Assembly (NCBI GenBank): GCA_003551745.1
Contig: PUNI01000024.1
Span: 1 to 15,627, forward strand
DNA length: 15,627 nucleotides
From: Paracoccaceae bacterium
GTDB lineage: Bacteria; Pseudomonadota; Alphaproteobacteria; Rhodobacterales; Rhodobacteraceae
Direction of reading: 5' to 3'
Shown here: piece after piece, positions 9,335 through 15,627 of the stretch
Layout of the letters: the number at the start of each line of letters is the position of its first letter
How positions within the stretch are numbered: position 1 is the stretch's first letter
Notes under the pieces: model-generated
Told to the model about the DNA's origin: nothing
The model's input: the letters and a program-made list of their open reading frames with translations, nothing else
The model's database searches: none
Made by a program: the position numbers and the translations under genes

Positions 9335-9359
9335 TCCGCTGGGCACTGTGCCCGGCGGA
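9335..9359 (+). terminator. 11-bp hairpin before the HNH gene
   Basis: TCCGCTGGGCA (9335-9345) pairs with TGCCCGGCGGA (9349-9359) around a CTG loop, with one T-G wobble. This is a likely factor-assisted terminator of the AhpD-like gene. It ends only 9 bases before the HNH start, so it could also hide that gene's ribosome site, which is itself poor. Confidence 0.45.
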
Positions 9360-9368
9360 AGTTCTGGA

Positions 9369-10112
9369 ATGGCGGAACGACGCAATTGGTCGGACGCCGA
9401 GGTGCGCGAGGCGCTCGCGCTCTACCTTCGCACAGCCTTCGGCCGGATACATACGCGCAACCCTGATGTGATCGCTCTGGCGGCACGGCTTGGCCGTACT
9501 CCCGGCGCGGTCGCACTGAAGCTCTCGAATCTCGCGGCACTCGATGAAAGTCTCGCCCAGAAGGGTATGGCAAACGCCAGCGCAACCGACCGGCGTGTCT
9601 GGTCCGATTACCTGCATGATCCCTCCGCCGTTTTGCGTGCTTTCGTTGCGCAGACAGGCGACACGATGTCCAAGGGCTTTGCTGATGGCGGGGCACCCTA
9701 TGCGCCACGTGAGGGTGGCGAGCGCGAGGCCACCAGTCTCCAGCGCATCGGGCAGGAGTTCTTCCGGCGGATGATCCTGACTTCCTACGGCCGGCGCTGC
9801 GCGCTCACGGGGCTGGACGATCCACGCATGCTGACCGCCAGCCACATCGTGCCATGGCAAGAGGACGCCCGGCACCGTCTGGACCCCACCAACGGGTTAT
9901 GTCTGAACGCCCTTCATGACCGGGCGTTCGACCGCCACCTCATCACCTTCGATGCCGACTGGCGCATGGTAATCCGAAGTGATGTGCCGGTTGTTGCCCG
10001 GCGGCAGCTTCTGCGTGGCGTGGACGACCGGCTCAGGATGCCGGAACGCTTTCGGCCAGCCTCGGAGTTCATGGACCGCCACCGCGACCGCTTCGCAACG
10101 CGAGCCGCTTGA
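9369..10112 (+). CDS. HNH endonuclease, stand-alone
   Basis: The 247-residue protein ends in an HNH nuclease domain. The core is His159 in ASHIVPW, Asn175 in DPTNGLCLN and His183 in ALHDRAFD, in the order expected for the PF13391-like (HNH_2) group. The N-terminal 60 residues (WSDAEVREALALYLR through GRTPGAVALKLSNLAAL) look like a helical DNA-binding module resembling SANT/Myb repeats. The middle region is linker-like. No methyltransferase or other restriction partner is adjacent. Base composition is lower than that of neighbours (about 60% GC over 9601-9660), and codons such as TTT, CGT and GTT are more frequent, which suggests acquisition. The start ATG lacks a strong ribosome site. It may be a defence nuclease or a genomic leftover; the role is unproven. 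Confidence 0.85.
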   Translation: MAERRNWSDAEVREALALYLRTAFGRIHTRNPDVIALAARLGRTPGAVALKLSNLAALDESLAQKGMANASATDRRVWSDYLHDPSAVLRAFVAQTGDTMSKGFADGGAPYAPREGGEREATSLQRIGQEFFRRMILTSYGRRCALTGLDDPRMLTASHIVPWQEDARHRLDPTNGLCLNALHDRAFDRHLITFDADWRMVIRSDVPVVARRQLLRGVDDRLRMPERFRPASEFMDRHRDRFATRAA

Positions 10113-10119
10113 AGCGCGT

Positions 10120-12615
10120 TTAGCCGTCGGCCCGGATACGCGCGTTTTTCGGGTCGTAGGGGCTGTCGGGGGTAATCTCGGCGGGCCAGAGGCGGCCCTG
10201 CATCCTGACCTGCAGGCTCGTGCCCGGCGCGGCGTGCTCGGGGGTGACATAGCCCATGCCGATCGACTTGCCGAAGGCGACGGAATAGCCGCCGGAGGTC
10301 AGACGGCCCACCCGCCGCTCGCCGGCATAGATCGCCTCGCGGCCCCAGGGGTCGGCGTCCTCGGGGCCGTCGATCAGCAGGGTGACGCAGCGGCTGCGCA
10401 GCCCGGTGGCCTCCATCGCGGCCTTGCCGTGGAACTCCTTGGAGAGATCTACGAAGCGGTCGAGCCCGGCCTCCAGCGGGGTGGCGTCGCGGCCGAGCTC
10501 GGTGCCGAAGGCGCGGTAGCTCTTTTCCTGCCGCAGCCAGTTCTGGGCGCGGGCGCCGACGAGCTTCAGGCCCAGCGGTTCGCCCACCTCCATCAGCCGG
10601 TCGAAGAGGTAGTTCTGCATCTCGATGGGGTGGTGCAACTCCCAGCCGAGCTCGCCGGTATAGGCGACGCGCAGGGCGCGGACCGGGCACATCAGAAGTT
10701 CCAGCCGCCGCGCCGAGAGCCAGGGGAAGCGGGCGTTGGAAAGCGCGGTCTCGGCGTCGCGGTCGCGGACGAGGGGCGCAAGCAACTCGCGCGACTTCGG
10801 CCCGGCGATGGCAAAGGCGCCCCACTGGGTGGTGACGTCCTGGATCTCGATCGGGCCGAAATCGGCGGCGCGATCCTCGGCCGCCTTGCGCAGATAGTCG
10901 GCGTCATAGGCCGTCCAGGCGCCGGCGGAGACGAGGTAGTAGTCGTTCTCGGCGAGCCGGACCATGGTGAACTCGGTGCGCACCGTCCCGACCGGGGTGA
11001 GCGCGTAGGTCAGGCTCATGCGGCCCACCCGCGGCAGGCGGTTGCAGGTGAACCAGTCGAGAAACGCGGTGGCGCCGGGGCCGGCGACCCGGTGCTTGGT
11101 GAAGGCGCTGGCGTCGATCAGCCCGACGCCGTCGCGGATCGCCTGCGCCTCGGCCACCGCGTGGCGCCACCAGCCGCCGCGGCGGAAACTGCGGGCATCG
11201 TGGTCGAAGCTGTCGGGCGCGTCGAGCGGCCCGAAATAGTTCGGCCGCTCCCAGCCGTTGACCTGCCCGAACTGGGCGCCACGGGCACGCAGCCGGTCGT
11301 AGCAGGGCGTGGTGCGCAGCGGGCGGCAGGCGGGGCGTTCCTCGTCTGGGTGGTGGAGGACGTAGACGTGGTCGTAGGCCTCCTCGTTCTTGCGGGCGGC
11401 GTATTCGCTGGTCATCCAGTCGCCGTAGCGGCGGGGATCGAGGGCGGAGAGGTCGATCTCGGCCTCGCCGTCCGTCATCAGCTGCGCGAGGTAGTGCCCG
11501 GTGCCGCCGGCGGCGGTGATGCCGAACGAGAAGCCCTCGGCGAGCCAGAGGTTGCGCAGCCCGGGCGCCGGGCCCAGCAGCGGGTTGCCGTCGGGCGTGT
11601 AGCAGATCGGGCCGTTGTAGTCGTCCTTCAGCCCGACGTGCTCGGAGGACGGGATGCGGTGGATGAACGACATGTATTCTTCCTCGATCCGCTCCAGATC
11701 GAGCGGGAAGAGGTCGGCCCGGAAGCTTTCCGGCACGTCGTGGAGGAACCGGGCCGGAGCGCCCCTCTCGTAGGGCCCGAGGATCCAGCCGCCGCGTTCC
11801 TCGCGCACGTACCATTTCGCGTCGGCGTCGCGCAGCACGGGGTGCTGGGGGTTCGCCTTGCGCCATTCCACGAGGGCGGGGTCGGGTTCCGTGACGATGT
11901 ACTGATGCTCGACCGGGATGGCGGGGATGTTGATCCCCAGCAGGCGGGCGGTGCGCTGCGCGTGGTTGCCGGTGGCGGTGACGACATGTTCGGCGCGGAC
12001 CTCGAAGGCCTCCTCGCCGGGCACGAGATTGCCGCCCTTCTCGACCATGCGGCGGCCGCTCACCACCCATTCGCTGCCGGTCCAGCGGTATCCGTCGACC
12101 TGGGTCTTGCGGTAGATCTCGACGCCGCGGGCGCGGGCGCCCTTGGCCATTGCCTGGGTGACGTCGGCGGGGTTGATGTAGCCGTCGGTGGGGTGGAAGA
12201 GCGCGCCGACCAGATCCTCGCTGCGCACCAGCGGCCAGCGGTCGCGGATCTGCGCGGGGCTAAGGAACTCGTAGGGGATGCCGACCGTCTCGGCGGTGGT
12301 GGCGTAGAGCTCATACTCGTCCATCCGCTCCCGGGTCTGCGCCATGCGCAGGTTGCCGACCACGAAGAAGCCGGGATCGAGGCCGGTCTCCTCCTCCAGC
12401 CCCTTGTAGAACTTCACCGAATAGTCGTGGATGTGGCTGGTGGCGTAGCCCATGTTGAACAGCGGCAGGAGCCCCGCAGCATGCCATGTGGAGCCCGAGG
12501 TCAGCTCGTCGCGCTCGAGCAGCATCACCTCCCAGCCGGCCCGGGCGAGGTGATAGGCGATGGCGGTGCCGACAGCTCCGCCGCCCACCACCAGCGCGCG
12601 CACATGGCTCTTCAT
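10120..12615 (-). CDS. FAD-dependent dehydrogenase with GcvT domain (dimethylglycine/sarcosine dehydrogenase type)
   Basis: This 831-residue two-domain enzyme joins an N-terminal FAD/DAO-fold oxidoreductase to a C-terminal aminomethyltransferase (GcvT) half. The dinucleotide motif GGGAVG is at residues 11-16, with the acidic end of the beta-2 strand at Glu34. STWHAAG follows, where His45 matches the histidine that binds FAD covalently in dimethylglycine dehydrogenase. The C-terminal half, from about residue 440, carries folate-binding GcvT elements (GLIDASAFTKHRV, then ELGWELHHP and SYRAFGTEL). Known relatives oxidatively demethylate dimethylglycine or sarcosine and pass the methyl carbon to THF as 5,10-methylene-THF. 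The exact substrate is not certain. The start at 12615 has AGGGGG 5-10 bases upstream and begins directly at the FAD fold; the longer ATG at 12708 would add an arginine-rich leader. The gene is convergent with the HNH gene, 7 bases apart. Confidence 0.88.
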   Translation of the reverse strand: MKSHVRALVVGGGAVGTAIAYHLARAGWEVMLLERDELTSGSTWHAAGLLPLFNMGYATSHIHDYSVKFYKGLEEETGLDPGFFVVGNLRMAQTRERMDEYELYATTAETVGIPYEFLSPAQIRDRWPLVRSEDLVGALFHPTDGYINPADVTQAMAKGARARGVEIYRKTQVDGYRWTGSEWVVSGRRMVEKGGNLVPGEEAFEVRAEHVVTATGNHAQRTARLLGINIPAIPVEHQYIVTEPDPALVEWRKANPQHPVLRDADAKWYVREERGGWILGPYERGAPARFLHDVPESFRADLFPLDLERIEEEYMSFIHRIPSSEHVGLKDDYNGPICYTPDGNPLLGPAPGLRNLWLAEGFSFGITAAGGTGHYLAQLMTDGEAEIDLSALDPRRYGDWMTSEYAARKNEEAYDHVYVLHHPDEERPACRPLRTTPCYDRLRARGAQFGQVNGWERPNYFGPLDAPDSFDHDARSFRRGGWWRHAVAEAQAIRDGVGLIDASAFTKHRVAGPGATAFLDWFTCNRLPRVGRMSLTYALTPVGTVRTEFTMVRLAENDYYLVSAGAWTAYDADYLRKAAEDRAADFGPIEIQDVTTQWGAFAIAGPKSRELLAPLVRDRDAETALSNARFPWLSARRLELLMCPVRALRVAYTGELGWELHHPIEMQNYLFDRLMEVGEPLGLKLVGARAQNWLRQEKSYRAFGTELGRDATPLEAGLDRFVDLSKEFHGKAAMEATGLRSRCVTLLIDGPEDADPWGREAIYAGERRVGRLTSGGYSVAFGKSIGMGYVTPEHAAPGTSLQVRMQGRLWPAEITPDSPYDPKNARIRADG

Positions 12616-12737
12616 CGCGGCCCCCTGCTTCGACTGCCCGCGCCAAATTGCCCGATCGCGCCCCGCGCGCCGAACCCGCCCCGACCGTTGGTGCAGGGAA
12701 AACGACATGCGCGCGAAGGCCGCGCCGGGCGCTTGCC

Positions 12738-12766
12738 TTGCCTCGCCGGGGGCTCGCGGGTAAGGA
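12738..12766 (+). promoter_or_regulatory. Sigma70-like promoter of panCB
   Basis: TTGCCT at 12738-12743 and TAAGGA at 12761-12766 are separated by 17 bases and sit 31 bases before the panC start. A 7-bp inverted repeat (CCTCGCC at 12741-12747 and GGCGAGG at 12774-12780) brackets the -10 element. Both hexamers match only partly. Confidence 0.4.
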
Positions 12767-12797
12767 GCGCCGAGGCGAGGGGGAGGTCGGTCCGGCG

Positions 12798-13664
12798 ATG
12801 ATGCGCCTGTGCCGCACGCGCGAGGAGATGCGGCTGGCCGTGAAGGGATGGCGGGCCGAGGGCGCCTTCATCGGCCTCGTCCCGACGATGGGCGCGCTGC
12901 ACGACGGGCATATGGAGATCGTTCGTCGGGCACGGGCAGGCTGCGAGCGGGTGGTGGTGTCGGTCTTCGTGAACCCCACCCAGTTCGGCCCGGGCGAGGA
13001 TTTCGCCGTCTACCCGCGCGATCCCGACCGCGACCTCGCGATGCTGAACGCGGCCGGGGTGGACGGGGTGTTCCTGCCCGAGGTCGCCGAGATCCACCGG
13101 CCCGGCGCAGAGACGGTGGTGGAGGTGCCGCGGCTGTCGCGGATGCTGATGGGACGGCTGCGGCCCGGGCATTTCCGCGGGGTTGCCACGGTGGTGGCGA
13201 AGCTTTTCAACATTGTCCGGCCCGACCGGGCCTATTTCGGCGAGAAGGACTATCAGCAGCTCGCGGTGATCCGCCGGATGGTCGAGGATCTCGACTTCGG
13301 CATCGAGATCGCCGGCGTGCCGACGATACGCGAACCCGACGGGCTGGCGATGTCGTCGCGCAATGCGCGCCTCGCGCCCGAAGACCGGGCGGCGGCGCCG
13401 GTGATCCATCGCGCGCTGGCCGAAGCGGCGCGGCATGCCCGCGCCGGCTGGACGGTGGCGCGGCTGCGGGCCTGGGTGCGCGACAGCATCGCGTCGAACC
13501 CGCGCGCCGATGTCCGCGCCGTCGACATCCGAGACGCCGCGACGCTGGCCCCGATCCGCGGCGCGCCGAGTGCGCCGGCCGTGGTGCTGGTGGCGGTGCG
13601 CTTCGGCGACGTGCTGCTGATCGACCAGCAGGTGATCGATCCCCCCGACCCGGAGAGCCCATGA
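12798..13664 (+). CDS. panC: Pantoate--beta-alanine ligase
   Basis: PanC (288 residues) condenses pantoate with beta-alanine using ATP through a pantoyl-adenylate, the last step of pantothenate synthesis in the cytosol. The nucleotidyltransferase fold is plain: [11 protein letters not shown] at about 28-38 contains the HxGH-type motif (His35, His38). [20 protein letters not shown] follows, then [14 protein letters not shown], and the KMSKS-like loop is MSSRN at 185-189. Length is normal. The ATG at 12798 is followed at once by a second ATG at 12801; GGAGG at 12782-12786 fits either, with slightly better spacing for the first than is usual for the second. The gene overlaps panB by 4 bases (ATGA), so the two are translated as one operon. 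Confidence 0.97.
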   Translation: MMRLCRTREEMRLAVKGWRAEGAFIGLVPTMGALHDGHMEIVRRARAGCERVVVSVFVNPTQFGPGEDFAVYPRDPDRDLAMLNAAGVDGVFLPEVAEIHRPGAETVVEVPRLSRMLMGRLRPGHFRGVATVVAKLFNIVRPDRAYFGEKDYQQLAVIRRMVEDLDFGIEIAGVPTIREPDGLAMSSRNARLAPEDRAAAPVIHRALAEAARHARAGWTVARLRAWVRDSIASNPRADVRAVDIRDAATLAPIRGAPSAPAVVLVAVRFGDVLLIDQQVIDPPDPESP

Positions 13665-14476
13665 GCACCGAAAGCCCCAAGCCCGTCCGCCGCATCACCG
13701 TGCCTCAGATCGCCGCACGCAAGGGGGGCGATCCGATCGTGGCGCTCACCTCCTATCACGCGCACACCGCCGCCATCGTCGACCGCCATGCCGAGGTGAT
13801 CCTCGTGGGCGACAGCCTTGGGATGGTGATGCACGGGATGGAGAGCACGGTCGGCGTGCCGCTCGACCTGATGATCATGCACGGCAAGGCGGTGGTGCGC
13901 GGCACCCGCCGGGCGCTGGTGGTCGTCGACATGCCCTTCGGCAGCTACGAGGAGAGCCCGGGCGTCGCCTTCCGCAATGCAGCAAAGGTGATGAAGGAGA
14001 CCCGGTGCGGCGCGGTGAAGCTGGAAGGCGGCGCGCGCATGGCCGAGACCATCCGCTTCCTCACCGAGCGCGGGATTCCGGTGATGGCGCACATAGGGCT
14101 GACGCCGCAGTCGAGCCATGTCATGGGCGGGTTCAAGACCCAGGGCCGCGACGAGACGAGCTGGCCCGCGCACGAGGCCGACGCGCAGGCGGTGGCCGAG
14201 GCCGGGGCCTTCGCGGTGGTGCTGGAGGGGATGGTCGAGCCGCTCGCGGCACGGATCACCCGGCAGGTGGCGATCCCCACCATCGGCATCGGCGCCAGCG
14301 TCGACTGCGACGGGCAGATCCTCGTGCTGGAGGACATGCTGGGACTGAACCCGCGACCTCCGAGATTCGTGAAGGTCTATGGCCAGCTCGGCGGGATGAT
14401 CGAGGCGGCGGTGCAGAGCTATGCCGCAGACGTGCGCGCCCGCAGCTTCCCGACCGACAGCGAGGTCTACCGCTAG
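13661..14476 (+). CDS. panB: 3-methyl-2-oxobutanoate hydroxymethyltransferase
   Basis: PanB (271 residues) transfers a hydroxymethyl group from 5,10-methylene-THF to ketoisovalerate to make ketopantoate, the first committed pantothenate step. The active-site residues are all present: [11 protein letters not shown] with Asp51 (magnesium), VDMPFGSY with Asp90, KLEGG with Lys120 and Glu122, and the catalytic VVLEGM glutamate at 189. The GIGA segment of the TIM barrel follows. The start ATG overlaps the panC stop in an ATGA, a common translational-coupling arrangement. Gene order panC-panB and the separate divergent dehydrogenase are consistent with a dedicated pantothenate operon. panE (ketopantoate reductase) and panD are not in the window. 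Confidence 0.97.
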   Translation: MSTESPKPVRRITVPQIAARKGGDPIVALTSYHAHTAAIVDRHAEVILVGDSLGMVMHGMESTVGVPLDLMIMHGKAVVRGTRRALVVVDMPFGSYEESPGVAFRNAAKVMKETRCGAVKLEGGARMAETIRFLTERGIPVMAHIGLTPQSSHVMGGFKTQGRDETSWPAHEADAQAVAEAGAFAVVLEGMVEPLAARITRQVAIPTIGIGASVDCDGQILVLEDMLGLNPRPPRFVKVYGQLGGMIEAAVQSYAADVRARSFPTDSEVYR

Positions 14477-14504
14477 CGCCGCCGACCCGCCGTCGCGCGC
14501 CGGC

Positions 14505-14526
14505 CAGCGCCCCCCCGCAGGCGCTG
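14505..14526 (+). terminator. Hairpin after panB
   Basis: CAGCGCC (14505-14511) and GGCGCTG (14520-14526) form a 7-bp stem with an 8-base loop, 28 bases after the panB stop. There is no T-tract. A 12-base direct repeat GCGCCGGCCAGC overlaps this hairpin at 14497-14508 and recurs at 14561-14572. Confidence 0.35.
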
Positions 14527-14585
14527 AGGGACGGGCGGGCCGGGGCCGCGTCTCCGGGGGGCGCCGGCCAGCCTCGGGGATCGCC

Positions 14586-14613
14586 TTGCGCTGCACCCGC
14601 CCATGGCTATAAC
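14586..14613 (+). promoter_or_regulatory. Sigma70-type promoter of carB
   Basis: TTGCGC at 14586-14591 (preceded by C, as is common in alphaproteobacteria) and TATAAC at 14608-14613 are separated by 16 bases. The -10 hexamer is the best match to consensus in this window, and the site lies 30 bases upstream of the carB start, so carB is likely to have its own promoter. Confidence 0.6.
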
Positions 14614-14643
14614 CCGCGGCAATTTGCACGGAGGGCGGCGGGC

Positions 14644-15627
14644 ATGCCGAAGCGGACCGATATCTCCTCGATCCTGATCATCGGCGCCGGCCCCATCGTC
14701 ATCGGGCAGGCCTGCGAGTTCGACTATTCCGGGGCCCAGGCCTGCAAGGCGCTGCGCGAGGAGGGTTACCGGGTCATCCTCGTCAACTCGAACCCGGCCA
14801 CCATCATGACCGACCCGCAGCTGGCCGATGCGACCTATATCGAGCCGATCACGCCCGAGGTGGTGGCCAAGATCATCGAGGCCGAGCGCCCCGATGCGCT
14901 GCTGCCGACCATGGGCGGGCAGACCGGGCTGAACACGGCGCTCGCGCTCGACGACATGGGCGTGCTGGCGAGGTTCGGCGTGGAGATGATCGGCGCGCGG
15001 CGCGAGGCCATCGAGAAGGCCGAGGACCGCAAGCTCTTCCGCGAGGCGATGGCGCGGATCGGGCTGGAGAACCCGCGCGCCACCATCGTCGCCGCGCCCA
15101 AACGCGAGGGCGGCCGCTTCGACCTCGCCGCCGGGGTGGCCGAGGCGATGGCCGCGCTGGAGGAGATCGGCCTGCCCGCCATCATCCGCCCGGCCTTCAC
15201 CCTCGGCGGCACCGGCGGCGGCGTCGCCTACAACCGCGACGATTACGAGCACCTCTGCCGGACGGGCCTCGACGCCTCGCCTGCGGGCCAGATCCTGATC
15301 GACGAGTCCCTTCTGGGCTGGAAGGAATTCGAGATGGAGGTGGTCCGCGACCGCGCGGACAATGCCATCATCGTCTGCTCGATCGAGAATGTCGATCCGA
15401 TGGGGGTACACACCGGCGATTCGGTCACCGTCGCCCCGGCGCTGACGCTGACCGACAAGGAATACCAGATGATGCGCAACGGCTCGATCGCCTGCCTGCG
15501 CGAGATCGGGGTCGAGACGGGCGGCTCGAACGTGCAATGGGCGATCGACCCGGCGACCGGGCGCATGGTGGTGATCGAGATGAACCCGCGCGTCTCGCGC
15601 TCCTCGGCGCTGGCGTCCAAGGCCACG
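14644..15627 (+). CDS. carB: Carbamoyl-phosphate synthase large subunit, 5' part (runs off the window)
   Basis: The reading frame stays open to the last base and covers 328 codons, about the first 30% of the usual 1,080-1,110 residue CarB. CarB makes carbamoyl phosphate from bicarbonate, ATP and ammonia delivered by CarA, feeding arginine and pyrimidine synthesis. The pre-ATP-grasp domain opens with [31 protein letters not shown] and [11 protein letters not shown] follow. The first ATP-grasp domain shows [30 protein letters not shown] and [15 protein letters not shown] at the window end. GGAGGG at 14630-14635 lies 8 bases before the ATG. The sequence is intact as far as it goes. carA is not adjacent on the upstream side, so the two subunit genes are probably unlinked here. 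Confidence 0.98.
   Translation, partial: MPKRTDISSILIIGAGPIVIGQACEFDYSGAQACKALREEGYRVILVNSNPATIMTDPQLADATYIEPITPEVVAKIIEAERPDALLPTMGGQTGLNTALALDDMGVLARFGVEMIGARREAIEKAEDRKLFREAMARIGLENPRATIVAAPKREGGRFDLAAGVAEAMAALEEIGLPAIIRPAFTLGGTGGGVAYNRDDYEHLCRTGLDASPAGQILIDESLLGWKEFEMEVVRDRADNAIIVCSIENVDPMGVHTGDSVTVAPALTLTDKEYQMMRNGSIACLREIGVETGGSNVQWAIDPATGRMVVIEMNPRVSRSSALASKAT

Noticed and set aside
8898..9368. N-terminal extension of the HNH gene through the AhpD-like gene
   Set aside because: The extension runs across the AhpD-like coding region in another frame and begins within the FNR-type operator; the domain starts at the ATG at 9369.
10120..12708. Single-domain DMSP demethylase (DmdA) identity for the GcvT-containing gene
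   Set aside because: DmdA has only the GcvT half; this protein has a full FAD domain with the covalent-FAD histidine motif.
9979..12801. A 940-codon open frame on the plus strand opposite the FAD/GcvT gene
   Set aside because: It is antisense to a gene with clear family motifs; its low-complexity G, A, V, R composition is what high-GC third positions produce on the complementary strand.

Overview
The window is high-GC DNA (about 70% by eye) with short intergenic gaps and no tRNA, rRNA or CRISPR that I can see. An NDUFS4-type complex I accessory subunit, an FNR-type operator of TTGA-N6-TCAA form, and the style of UvrB, the FAD/GcvT oxidoreductase and the ChaA-like antiporter all suggest an alphaproteobacterium, most likely Rhodobacterales. 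This assignment is inference from protein families, not from a database search.

Layout, left to right. Positions 1-321 hold a decayed 3' end of an IS481-like transposase, and 322-472 hold nothing recognisable. An NDUFS4-like gene (473-784, minus) diverges from uvrB (910-3078, plus). uvrB converges on a GNAT acetyltransferase (3075-3584, minus), and both genes stop within the same CTAG. The acetyltransferase diverges from a flavin reductase-like gene (3657-4262, plus).

Positions 4349-8855 form a plus-strand run: a Tat-exported metal-dependent amidohydrolase with a cysteine cluster ahead of its Tat signal, an outer-membrane beta-barrel protein, an exported choloylglycine hydrolase/penicillin acylase-type Ntn hydrolase, and a ChaA-like cation/proton antiporter. 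Overlaps of 1 and 4 bases join the first pair and the last pair. Three of the four products are predicted to act outside the cytoplasm, so the run looks like a cell-envelope hydrolysis unit of unknown substrate.

Next comes a small AhpD-like gene (8968-9309) with a well-formed FNR/FnrL-type operator upstream. Two near-identical hairpins lie on either side of it. A stand-alone HNH nuclease (9369-10112) follows; it has less GC than its neighbours and looks acquired.

The right third is folate-linked and biosynthetic metabolism. A dimethylglycine/sarcosine dehydrogenase-type FAD+GcvT enzyme (10120-12615, minus) diverges from the panC-panB operon (12798-14476, plus). The first is expected to make 5,10-methylene-THF and PanB consumes it, so the shared promoter region joins a possible source and a sink of one-carbon units. 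The window ends inside carB (14644 onward), which has its own promoter-like sequence. Most genes are ordinary core or metabolic genes. The items most worth a second look are the FNR-type site at the AhpD-like gene, the envelope hydrolase run with its odd cysteine leader, and the lone HNH gene.
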